A DNA stretch of 64,000 nucleotides from Scolanthus callimorphus (Eukaryota; Cnidaria; Anthozoa; Actiniaria; Edwardsiidae), in the NCBI GenBank assembly GCA_033964015.1, contig CM066917.1, forward strand, positions 29,029,951-29,093,950. Direction: 5' to 3'. A program made the position numbers and the translations under genes. Shown here one piece after another: positions 10,883-24,100 of this stretch. The notes beneath the pieces are model-generated. The model saw only the letters and a program-made list of their open reading frames with translations. It did no database searches and was not told the origin of the DNA. Numbering within the stretch: the stretch's first letter is position 1; each line of letters starts with the position of its first letter.

Positions 10883-11737
10883 AAGACGACTGAGTGTAGA
10901 ATGAAATGACGTGTCACAAACGTATAATAAAAGCTCGGCATTTTCAGCAACGCGAATCAAGTATAAAATATTGGTGCTCATTTCATAAAATAGGAATGTC
11001 TATTTCAGTATCAAAGGATTCGATAGGGAACAAAACGGACAGATCAGTGAGAATATAAAACACGTACACGAGTATTGTGCAAATCTTTCATTTATAAACC
11101 CTTTTTCTATTTACAAATTCGAGTAATACCGAGGTCCATATTACTAAAACGTGTATTTACATAAAATCTGCTCTAATTATATGAAATTGATGTTAACTTT
11201 CGTTCTCTATATCTCGAGTTTATCTTAGAATAGTGATGCCAGTTTCCCCGGATCTGGTTCTGCTAGCGATGACTCCAGCCACGGCTCCTGTCCCAGCTTG
11301 GCAAAATGACGATGCCTAAATAAATTAACAGTCTCTTTTGCTGCCGTCTCCACGAGTTGTCCCATTCGCTGACGTCTCCACGTGTCCGTCTCCACGCAGG
11401 GGGGGGGGGGGGGGAAATGTGACGAATGTTAACGCGGATTGACTGAGAAAGTTTTCTCTGTGTAATATAAAGCTTTCTGTAAAATTTCTGCTAAGAGGCC
11501 CTTCATATAATAGGGTCTAACTCAGCCTATGTAGGCTCTGGCTTTCTGCTTTGAGCGGGGGTCCTGTGGTTTGTTTCCCTAGGCGCTCTATTTCCAGCTC
11601 TCCTTTCAAGCCTACCAAGGAACAACTGTGGGATATCCCGCCGTATACCGAGACAAAGCATTGCATAACTATTCTGCACCACACTTCAACCATAGTTAGT
11701 AGTTTAGCTGTTGTGCATTGCAATCTGATTGGCGGGC

Positions 11738-11910
11738 GCGGATCCAGAAAAAAATCTGACCTATATAAATACGGTCGGCTTTTTCGCGTGGAATTTTGCA
11801 AATACGAGAGTATTTTTTAAGTAAAGATGACAATAATAATAATTTAAAAACATACCAAAAATTTGACCTGTTTCTGTCAACAGGTGTAAATAGGTCTGGA
11901 TCCGCGCCTG
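11738..11910. repeat. GGCGGATCC-type MITE, copy with TIRs
   Basis: The left end GGCGCGGATCCAGAAAAAAA and the right end TCTGGATCCGCGCCTGAT are inverted. AAATCTGACCTATATAAATA near the left has a related inverse, TGTAAATAGGTC, on the right. Confidence 0.6.
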
Positions 11911-12110
11911 ATTGGCTATACTTTCTGCGAGCTATTTTATCCGTTACTTACAAATATCAAGACAATCAACCGACAAAAGCAATTCTATGTACTCTCGTAC
12001 AGACACGGCTTTCGGCTACCAATCAGCGCGCGAGATTCACTGCTGTTATTTGATAAATCTTGATATTTGTAGAGATGATGGATCTCTTTGTGTATCTCTC
12101 TAAATATTGT

Positions 12111-15100
12111 TCACATTCTGCTTTCGGCTTCGTCTTCAGAGTTCGTGCCGCTATATACTTCATTGTACAGCTGGCTCGTCAATCTCTGCATTTCCGCATG
12201 GGCACTGCGAACCTCCTAAAAAAAGAAAACAAAATAGCGTGTCAGTAAACATTTACGATTAGAGCAGATTTCGTATGACTGTGAAAAGTGCCGCGACACG
12301 GTGCGGTACTGTCGCGGTGGCGGTACGGAACCCGGCCTGGGCGAATTTATTTTTTACGCCCACTTCAAGATGGCGGCTAGCTAGTATAAATATTCATTAT
12401 GATTCACATATTCTCGTTCTATGAGTGAATGAAAAGGAGGATGTTGACCTGCGAACTCTCTCGTAGCTCATGTGCAAGATGTTGGGTTATGAATAAGTAA
12501 TTTACACAGGGTTGAGGGTTCGCACCACCATGAATACTTTTTCTTTTTCTCTCAATAACTTGCCTGAAAAATTTCTAAGTGCCATAAAGTGGGCGTAAAT
12601 AAAAAAATCGCCCGGCCTGGTGTAGATACCGAATGAAATCACTTAGTCGCGGCGCGGTCACGGTCGCGGAGCGGTACAACTTTGTCGCGGAACTTTTCAC
12701 AGTCATACGAAATCTGCTCTATAGCCAAATCAATGAATAATTGCATTGAGTGGGTCGACTCGCGCGCGGGCTAGCCGTGTGTTACGACGATGGATAGTTC
12801 GAGAACTCGAGTCTCTGTTATTCTGCGAGTTTAACATTCAAATTTCAAGCTTATGTTGGTGAGAGAACTCAAGGGCAAATACTCTCGGTGAGCAAGTTTT
12901 TCAATTCTGCGACCACTTTTATCATGATAAGCAACAACTGGCGAACAGATAGTAAATAATTAATCACGGGACCTGCATGATCACTCTTGCTGTTACTGAT
13001 TTATTTGTTGTATTTATATAGTTGAGAGAAGATCAATATTGATCAGTTCCTCACCTGCCGAGTAAATTTTCTTGTAAAGAATGGCAAGAAGTACTTAGCA
13101 TCCAATTTGACGAATCCCTTCCGAGCCTTACGCTGAACTCGCCACTCGTCATCCGTGAGCTGGTCCGCATCCAGAGCGGTGCCCTAAGGAGAACACATTA
13201 CAAAGGGTTATCGTATCCTATCGAGGAACTCCAAATTTTCAAACATTGTTCTACCCCTGTGGAAATTCCAGGCTCCTGTACAACCCCTGTGGAAATTTGA
13301 AGCAATCCCTGTGGAAATTCTTCATTCCCTTGTGGGCCTTGGAAATTCCAGTTGCAAATGAATACCCTGTGGAAATTCCAGGGTCAAACACAGCGACCCC
13401 TGTGGCATTTCCAGGTTCCTCGATAGGAGGGTAACGGATATAATATGGAACAGCCCATTGTTTGTTGTCACTTTATCTTCTCAAAAACTCTCGTCTATTC
13501 ACTCGCGACATGATATGAAAACTCGTAAAGTCAGAAAGGCAAAACAAAATTGTCTTCAATTGGAGCAGAGCACTATCGAACTCCGCTGCTTTTGAAACCC
13601 CATTTTATCCTGCTGCCCGTGGTTGTGCTAACGACACATGCAAATCGCCCCACCACTATAACATAATTCACGCGTTAAAAATAAGTGGAGCTATAGTGTA
13701 CAACATTGATACCCGCGTGCGATGTATATCATCAGCAAAGGAAGGATGAAATTCCTATGCATCTCCGCGTGGCCATGTAATAACCACAGGACTAAAAACA
13801 AGACTCCCTCACCGGTCACCAGACAATGTTCATCCGTCCAAAATTGAAACTTGATCGGTCAAATCTTTTTCTGGCCGGACATTTTCACCGGCCACATTTA
13901 ACACGAGTCTTCATCTCTTGTGTGTATATGGCCGGTCAGAAACAAGGGTAGTCTCCTCGCAGCCGCCCAGGCCGGTGTCACGCTACGCTGATTCGGGTGA
14001 GCGTAGCGTGACACCGGTCCGGGCGGCTGCCAGGACTAAAACAAGGTATGACCGATTGATTGATTTGACTGATTTGGGGTTAAAGCCTGGTTTCCACATA
14101 GTCTTATCTGTCGCATCAGTCGACCGTGAAACAATGGAAATTTGGATTATTCTTTTGTTTCACGGTTGACTGTTACGACTATATGGAAACCAGCGTTGAG
14201 CCGTTGTTTTTGGCCCTGTATCGCTATCCCAATCAATCCGTTGTTTTTGGCCCTGTATCGCTATCCCAATCCCATCATCATTGTCTTACTTCTGTTTGTG
14301 TTTTGCTGAGGGTCAGGCCTGCTTCCGGGCTAGTTTCAGCTTTTAAAACTGAAACAATAAAATCAAAAACTTTTTGTTAATATGTGGAAGGGGGGGGGGG
14401 GGGGGGGGGGGTTGGTTGCTGGAAGAGGAAAATCCCATAATTACATAAGATAAAATGCCTTTATTTAAACACGGTCGACGGTCGATAATTCATTCCACAT
14501 ACTTCGGTGAAGGTTGTAGATTTCAGTGGTGGATCCAGAAATTTTGGGAGGGAAGGGCACATCGCCGAAGGAGGGAATGCACCGTTATATAAAACATGTG
14601 ACAAAAGATAAGCTTACATCAAAATTTGCTCACATATTTCCTATACATTTTCACTTGTAAGGGGGGTGCACAGGCCCCCTGGCCCCTCCCGTAGATCCTC
14701 TAGTGGATTAACACCCCGACTATCGACTGAGTAGAACATTTGGTAGTGAAGGTAGCCTGATGGCGGCTCTCCAGTGTTTTTTAGGATATTTGATTTTTTG
14801 GCGCGCGGGATTCCTGTGTCGCGGGGGGAAGGACAGGAATCCCGCGCGGGATTCCTGTCCTTCCCCCCGCGACACAGGAATCCCGCGCGCCAAAAAATCG
14901 GATGACAGGAATCCCGCGCGGGATTCCTGTCCTTCTCCCCGCGACACAGGAATCCCGCGCGCCAAAAAATCAAATATCCGAAAAAACCCACTGGAGAGCT
15001 GGCTAGCAGGTTAGTATGAAGGAGAGGTACCTTTAGTAACGGTAAGGTAGAACCACCAAGACATAGGATGGTGAAAAGCACAATAATAAGGGTGGACGTG

Positions 15101-18100
15101 ATTAGCACGTGGCGTTTGTCATCGTCCATCTGAAGATGAAGCACAAGGGCAAACGCTACCGCACCTCGTAAACCTTGAACAACAAAACAAGATTCTATCA
15201 GTATCCATTAAGCCCTGGCTAAACTAGGACACATGTAGCGCGCAACATTATAGCCGGACACATGTTTCCATCATGTTTTCCAATTTAGCCGCACGAGAAA
15301 CATTGTTGCGCGCCACAAACTTTGTAGCCAAGATGTTATTATTATCCATCAAGCCATGGCTTAACTAGAACACATGTAGCGCGCAACATTGTAGCTGGAC
15401 ACATGTTTCCATCATGTTTCCCAATTTAGCCACGCGAGAAACATTGTTGCGCGCCACAAATTTTGTAGCCAAGATGTTTAGTATTATTGTCCATCAAATC
15501 ATGGCTAAACTAGAACACATGTAGCGCGCAACATTGTAGCTGGACACATGTTTCCATTATGTTTCCAATTTAGCCACGTGAGAAATATTGTTGCGCGCGA
15601 CAAATTTTGTAGCCGGGACATAACAAATGTTTCTTCGCCAGACAAGAAACACTTTGTGTTTCCGAGACACGCGTGCGATGTTTCATAGTTTAGCCACTCG
15701 GGGAAACATTCAGGACATAAATGTTGCGAGCACAAATGTTTCTTCCTTGAGCCATAATATGGCATGAACTGCTGCAAGAATTCTCATTGCCAACTATGAA
15801 GCATGGTTCATGATACATGGTTTCATGAGCAGGTGAAACAGGTGTAGTTAAAGAGACCGTGTCAGCAACTCCTTTGTTATTGTTTCGTTCGCAATTAGAA
15901 GACGAATTGCGTGAAGAAATCTCTAAATCAACATCTAAAAACAAAGTTTCAGATTTGATTTACCAAATTCAATCGAGAAAATTACTATATATTCTCTACA
16001 TCAGCTGATGGAAATGGATACTTTCTCCGACTGGTATGTTGCTATGCTGTAAGGCGGCTGACCAGGCTCTTTAACGCTACAACAAACTAGAATCATTTTT
16101 TGCTTACCACTAAACCACATAATAAACAATGTTTTTCTGTTCAGTTTTGTTTCCCTGAACTGGTTGACGAGAGCAGATAGTGGAAAGATGTTCACTGCTC
16201 TGCCTAATAAGCACAGGATCTGTGGAACACAAAGAAATAATTATTTGTAAATTTCTTTGTGTAAGCTGCTCGTAAGCTGAATTACGCTGGTTCTCAAAGC
16301 AGTATCATGAACTTGAAAAAATATTATCGAAAAATATTATCTACTTACAATACTCCATATAACAAATGCAGGTTTAAATATGTGTTTGAAGCTGAAGATT
16401 GCCATCCCAAGGTATGCGAATACACAAGTTTCTACAAAGAGACAAATTTATACAGAAAAAGTGGTGTAACGTGTTGTTATCAGAACATACCACTGGAACC
16501 TTGGGTGTTTATGGCAACATTTTGTTTTCTAGTGGAAATTTTTTTTTTTGGGTGGAGGGATGTTTTAGAGGAGGGGAGGGGGAGGGAGGGATTATGATTC
16601 CCAACATTGAAGGATCAATATGTGCCAAATGAACAATAGATGAACACTGAATGAACATTTTCGTATGTCAGCTTGACAAGAGCTAGCGAAATACAACGTT
16701 TTTGGCCTAATATTTTCCCTTCTTTTCATTGTTCTTTTCATTCCCTGGGAAAGGAAGGAAGAGACTAAACGTCAATATTTTGTGGTATTGCCATCTCAAA
16801 ATCGTGATTAGTTCATAGGGTTTAGATATCATATCATTATTCTAGAGTGTTAACTCACCTGCCATGAATGCTGCTGTGCGGAAGATCTGTTGTACAGTGA
16901 TTTGCGTCATGGGTGATAAGTTGAAATGTGTGTAGTGGGGACATACAGATAGCACAGAACAAGATTGCCATAATGCCTGCAAATAAGTATCATAGTTTCA
17001 ATTTGTGAAGTTTCTGGTTGCATTGTTAAACTGGTTGAAGCTATATCTCCTATGTTATAATGCGCAATCGTCCAAACTCCCCTGTTGAAGACCACAGTAT
17101 CAGCATCCCTCCCCCCCCCCCCCCGGCATTTTTTAGCTGCCCCTACCCACCCTGGAACTCAGTTAATTTATTCATGTTCAGAGGCTTTTTAGTATTCCCA
17201 CACTGGAATTCCCCCCTCTTATAGGGTATCCACTCTGGGGATCCTGAGAAGCCCTCCGAGGGTGCAGCTTTTAATAACTGTGCAATATGGTCCGAAAGTT
17301 ACCTGATAGCTTTAGTCTTCTGCCAGACCATATGGAGCATAGGCAAAAATGAGCATAGTAGCTACCTCTAATGAGGGTGTCCGCCGAAGGTCAACATGTT
17401 TCAGAAGGTAACATACATTAAGGATAATTAATAGCATTTGGTAAATTATGTATCCCAGTTTTTTAGCCTGCAGGTGACTGCTTCCAACTGATTGCATGAT
17501 CTGTTTTATGTACAACGTGATGCTTTGTTTATGTACCACGTGATCAATTAAGGCATAAGTTTGAGCATCCTTTATTTTGTTGTTCTCTTACAAATTGACA
17601 CTTAGTTGCAATGTGAAACATTTTGGTTGCTTTGCCACTGTATTGGTTGCAATTTCAGTCCTACAATCATAGACTAAACAGATAATGAACAGAGTATTTC
17701 ATAATAATAAGAACACTGTTGTTGTGCAATACAGAGCTTGAATTTAGGAAGGAAACATAAGTATCAAAAGGATATCAAAGCACTGATAAGTGCAAACGCA
17801 ATACCAATCGCAGCAGAGCCAATAAACATGATGAGAAAGTGACCAACAGCTGAGAAGAATGCTTCATATGATGAACTGTTTGCATATTCTTCTCCTCCTA
17901 GAGACAGGATTGTACTAGGGAACAGAAAAGTAAATTAATGCAGCATATACAATTTGTGGACTTGGCCTATCTATTATAGTTATTTATCATTTTCCATCCA
18001 AGGTCAAAATCAAGTGCAGATACCCCATACGTAGTTCATACAGTGAAACAAACCAGTTCCCCCAAAAAAGGTTTCACATATTAATGAACTTCCTAGCCAT

Positions 18101-21100
18101 GTGCTTATAGATGTACATTTTAAAGCTAAATCATAAGAAGGGATAAAACTATAAAACGTAGACTGTGTGTTGTATTCTAATTTATTAGATGTTGTATGCT
18201 TTTCTCTCTGCCCTACAACACCAGTAATTGGAAAGAAAGACAGAACTTAAAGACAAAGTTCTTGAAGTATTGTCCTATTCTCATCTGTCACAAAGTCTCA
18301 AGAATATATTAAGTCTAATTTGAACAGAACTTCAGGCAGAACTTCAGGAGGAAGTTCTTGAAGTAAAACACTTTGAGTGTCCTATCCTTGTCTGTCTCAG
18401 TAACATCTCATGAGGACTGTGACCCGGGGGGGGGGGACTCTAAGGTTAAAATGCTAGGGGTGACCGTCGGGAAACTCGAATTTTGACCCTAAAAAATACC
18501 TGGTCGGAAAAAATTTCCACCCTAAAAAATACCCCTCAGTCTGAAAATACCCTAAAAAATACAACAATTTTGACAGATTAAATTTTATTCGGGCCGTTTA
18601 TTTAATATACATCAAATGTATCCTCTTGACTTTCAAAAACACTACCTTATTTGCGTGAGAACCCCCTAAAAAATACCTATTTTTCTTACTATACCGTTTT
18701 TATTTTCGAACCCCTCAAAAATACCAGATCGCCGATTTCAACCCCTAAAAAATACGACGGTCACCCCTAGCATTCGAATATAGGGAGTACCCCCCCCCCC
18801 CCCCCCCCCCCCCCCGTGACTGTGACACTTACTTAGTCATAACAATAGATACAGCATCATTCAGAATACTCTCTCCAAACACCAACATGTTAAGGGTGGG
18901 GTCCACATCCAGCGCATGGAAGATAGCCAGTGTTGCAACAGGATCCACAGCAGAGATTAGAGAACCAAAGGCAAAACTGAAAAAATTGGATGGATTTGTC
19001 AATAAAACATTGACAGGGAAGGACCTCTGAGACAAGTCCAGAGAAACACATAGTACATCCTTACCTTTCTCTTAGATTCAACTGATAAGCAACTCCACCC
19101 TGTTAAAATTAAATGTACTCAGTGAAATTCCCAGTACAATTTGTTTCCTGACTTACTGTTGAGTCATACACTGTCAGGTTTAAATATAACAGATAGACTT
19201 TTAGGGGTATATAATGGTCCTTATAAAAAAGTGAGGCTCATAAAGCTTGGAATTTTATTTTGTTGGGTTTACTAATGTGTGATGCAGGGCACTGACTGCA
19301 GGAGGGATCACGTGCAGATCATCTTGGCCACAGCGACGAGCTTGGAATTAATGTATCAGGAACAGGCATGCGGTCAGATTCTAGAATAAGGGGCTGAGCA
19401 GCTAGACGAGGCTCAAATTTTACCACTCTATACCGCTACTTGGTTTAAATAGAATTCATACTTTTATTATTTCGATAGTCACACTGCATTGAAACCCCAT
19501 GATCATCTTTTCACATAAATATACACAACTGTAATGCGTGATTCCAGAAAAATCCATACCTGCCTCACAGAAGGGATTTGGAAATTCCAGAGGGGTGGGT
19601 AAGGGAAGGTGAGGGTCATATCATGAACCCATATTATGTGGGATTTGTAAATTCCAGAGGGGTGGGGTAAACTCCAGAGGGGTGGGGTAAATTCCAGAGG
19701 GGTGGGGTAGGGGAGGGTGAGGGTCATATCATGGACCCTTATGTGGGAGGGGTATGGATAATTTCTGGAATCAAACAATTGTATTTCAATATATCTTCAT
19801 GTGCTCACTACATCCCATAAAAGTCATGGTTTTTTTTCAAGACCACACAAAACTGACCAGAATGTACTACAGACAGAAGGTGAACATCTAGTACCTTGCC
19901 AAGCAGATATATGCCTCCCCTATAACAATAGCTGACACAGCGGTACCAAACACTGCAAACACTAAAATGGATCCAATATTGGCAAAGAAGTTTCCCTGAA
20001 GTAAAAAAAAGAGGAATTAATAGATTTGAGCCACAACTCATTTGGTTATTACTACACTTCTTAACTTTTAAGAGGAAATCTGCTGAGAAATCGAGTTTGG
20101 CACAAAGTGGAAACAATTTTTAGATAGAGTATTACAAAACCAAGTTCCTTGTTTCTAGCATTTTATGAAAGGTATTGATAAAATAAAGAATTGGCGATAA
20201 CACAGAGAAGAAATTCCCAGGGAAACCTGAGAAATGTTTTTGTCAAAGTTGTGAAGATAATGGTGTTGGCTGTTGATGTTTATTCATAGTGCTGTCAATA
20301 CAAATTGTATGGATTTGGACAACTTTCAGGATTCATTTTGATGTTCGGTGTTGTTAAAAAATGTAAAATGATTTTTTTAGATCAGATATCAAAAGCAGTA
20401 AGACAGAAGTCTACAATATGATGTAAATAATTTTGTTCAAGAATTTTTTCCAATCGTTACTCGATTTTCAAATGGATTACGTCTTTAGCTTTACCTTATG
20501 TAGAGAGTATCCTGATTCAAAAATAATGGGTGGAAGTAGGATCAGGAAGAAGGCAGTTGGGTTAAAATGCTCCTCTCTCTGTAGGAAAACAATTATAAAC
20601 ATATTATTATCACATGAACAGGCCATTCAATCATACTAAAAGATCATGCCACTGTCAAGACAATGTTTATCCTGCTTTTGTTTATCATTAATGATAGCTA
20701 TGGTCATGGTACCCCTGGACATGAATTCATTTTTTCCCCTTTATTTTAATTTTTAATGAGATTAGTCATAATCAGAGTTAGCTGGTCAATAAAGGTGCCA
20801 CTTTAAATATTGCTTGTTGCATGTCACGGCTGAGCTGTAATTGCCTTGTTGGCTGCTGAAGAGCCATATTACTATGTGTCAACATCCTGTACAACTTGCA
20901 ACTACTGGAATTCCAGCATCTACCGAGCCTGCAGTCTGGCCCAGTTGGCTTGCGGTTGCCCCATAAGCGCATGCACACTACATGGGCTGATTGTGCAATC
21001 GGCCATGTACTTGCTACTTGTTGCATTGGGGAAAGGTTTGCTTGCTTCCCACCCTCCCTCCCCAGCTGATCATAGTGTAAGGTAAGTATAATTTCCACTG

Positions 21101-24100
21101 AGAATCAGTGTGACCTGTGCCGGGGGTGTACTCATGGCATCGTTGCCATGGGACCCTCCTTACTGCTGCTGCCTTGCTTAAGGACGGTGCCTACAAAAAC
21201 GAGTATTTTTTTCGCACTTAATGACTATGTGGAAATGAAAGGTAACGCGAAAGGCTATCGATTTCCGGTAAAAAAGGTAGGGTACCCACGCAAGTTTTCG
21301 AGATAACCCATCCCCAACACCCTCAAAATTAGCGTTTTTTTAGAAATTACGAAAAAAAATTATTTTTTCTCGATAGTTTTATTTAAATTCTACTTTCGCT
21401 CCTAAAATCAGCAGCTGTTATTACATTTGTTGGATTCCATAACAAATAAATGTAAATTTCGGCTTTTAAAGGTATTTTAGGGGTTAAAATGTTCTACAGA
21501 AGGCCCAAAATCTACCCTGACACCCCGCTACTTTATGCGTTAAAAAATAGCCTCAGCATATTTTTCGCACGTGAAACTGCATGTACGCCATATAACTTAA
21601 AGTATAAATCTACATTAAGTTTTCTGATTAATTTGTGGTATTTTTTTGCGTAAAGATATCTAGACTTTTAGTATCAAACGGATGGCTACTTTTACTCAGA
21701 GAAAAATCCCGATATTTTTACTAAATGTAAACTTTTGTAGGATATTTCCCAAAAGAAAGTTCTAACTGAAGGTAATTCACAGAGAAAAACAAAAAAAAAA
21801 GAAGAAAAAGGAGAAAAAAGAAAAAAAATCCACGGCCCCGAGTGAGTTCCGAACCTGGAGTACTTGCTGTCCGTCTAGCGCGCTAAGCACTTGCCCCATC
21901 GAAACATAGATGGAAATCTGGTAGAGAAAAATGCTACAAATACAGACATCCGTATAGAATGCGCGAGCAGGATGCGCAGTAGCAATTGTAGGCACCGTCC
22001 TTAAATGGCACCGACCCTCCATCCCATTGTTCCAGTTAATACTGTATTTTGGAAGCCAAAGAAGAAGGGGAGTCACTAGTAGGCAAGGACAGTCCTTAGG
22101 TACAACCCCTTGTCTTCAACACAATTCTAACAAATAATAAAAAATCAATAATAACCAAAATCTCATTAAATACTAAATTGTACTTTTACTCTACCTGCCA
22201 ATCTCCCAGAGCGAAGTGCCGCAGAGTCTTCATGACCAGGCCAATCAAGGCTCCTATATAAGATGCATGAAAACACAGAGAATTGAAATAATACTCATGA
22301 AATGTGTTGCATTATGCAAGGCACTAACAGAAATTGTTTCTCCAGCATTGGCATACAAATGAGGACTGATAGAAAATGGCAAAATAAAAGTATTTGATGA
22401 TGCCTGGACAGAGTAGAAAGTAGATGAAATATCTTTAGACCTTAAAAAAGCTTGACATCATTTTTATTCATGAGTATTTGTGTCATATCATGAGAAGAGA
22501 GACTGCAAGGGAGTGAACATTTATGATACGAAATGACTGAATAAAAAAGATTATAGTTCTAACATGTAATAATTGTTTATATATTTTAGATGAATTTTGT
22601 AATGAAAAGTAGTCACCAAGCAGAACCATAAGTGATATTGTATCACTTCTTATTCACGGCTTGATCACACGGATATTGACACTGAATGTGTAATATATAT
22701 ATAATTAATATACCCCTGAAAGTCATCAAGATCTACTATCAAGTCTACTGTCTTCAGGGCATATGATGCCCCTCCCTACAAGTAAGCCTCTTAGCGAGGT
22801 AGTGTAGTAATGAGAAATAATAATAATAAAAACATTATTAAATGTGGCTCACCTAAGAATACAACTGCAACACTCTCTGGCAAGTAATGGAACTTTGTCT
22901 TGATGAGGAAATGTGTCAGAAGAATACAAAGTGCTAAAAATAAAATCATATCATTACAACATGTTAGTATGAATGGCAAAGTACAGCCCTGTGCTAACAC
23001 TCTAAATGTTTTAACCCAGAAAAATCTAAACCACAAAGAGGAACCTTAACACACTGGAATTTCCAAATGATAATGAAAACAATCATCAGGGCTCAAAATT
23101 AAGAAATAATCAACTTCATATTTTACGCCTTGTACCAACTTTCTATCTGGTGTTAATCCACCCGGAATCAATTCCCTAAATGGTACATACTGTATTTTTG
23201 AATTATAATGCAATCTGTAAAAAAATGCTGATCAATAGTGTGATATTATCTCTGGTTTTGTTTTCAGTTTCTGTTTTGACTTCCAAAATCACGAAAGATA
23301 GTAACTCTTAGATTAGTTATCATAATATGTCTGATACCAGGGGCGGACCCAGGATCCCCAAAAATGGGGGGGGGGAGGGGGGGCAAAAGGAAAAAAAATG
23401 GAGGCCAAAGTTGAAACCTTGCTCTTACAAATACAGTAAATGTATGGGAAATCTATTGAAGAAGTGGGGCCCAGGCCCCTGAGCCCTCCCCCCGCTCCAC
23501 CCCCCTAAATCCACCTATGGATACTTTAATTAGAAGGTGTCTCACTCATTTTTGGATCCAAAACACAGTTTTAGTTATGTCTTTCTAAAATCATGTAAGA
23601 TAGTTTACTCTTACCAGAGGCGGATTTAGGGGGTCCAAAGCTCCCCCTTTCTCGGGAGATTTTCCCATACATTTACTGTATTTGCTGGAGGAAATTTGAA
23701 CACTTTTGTCCCATGTTTTCACTATCCGACCCTCTTCCCTTAAGAATTCCTGGTTCCGCCCCTGCTATAGTAGATAGAGCGGTTTCACATGACTGTCGTG
23801 AAAACAATTGCAATTGAGCAATCACTAGCCAATCAGAATCGAGAGAAATCACGACTTGCTCCTAAATGGCTTTTCTCTCAGCCAATCACAAGCCCAACCA
23901 ATTACTAAGTAATTACACAATTGTATTTACTACAGCATTTGATTGGCTGAGAAAAAACAAGTAGCCAATGAGAACGCAAAGCAATCGCAATTACATAACA
24001 AGTGTTGACAGTCATGTGAAATCCGCTCTAAGTAGGCAAGTTATCATGATGTCTAGTGTTTTAATTAGATTACACCCATTCTGCATCCAAAGTATGATCA

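Larger units (their letters stand above)
8761..12110. other. Intergenic region and SLC9A8 3' UTR, rich in MITEs
   Basis: This gap lies between the ZDHHC 5' end and the SLC9A8 stop codon. It contains at least four fold-back elements (listed separately), a run of about 15 G at 11400, and no recognisable coding exon. Part of the right side must be SLC9A8 3' UTR, but no clear poly(A) signal was identified. Confidence 0.5.

Noticed and set aside
14641..15030. Open frames with GFLCRG/NPARDSC repeats on both strands
   Set aside because: They come from the palindromic MITE at 14766-14998, read through from SLC9A8 exon 14.
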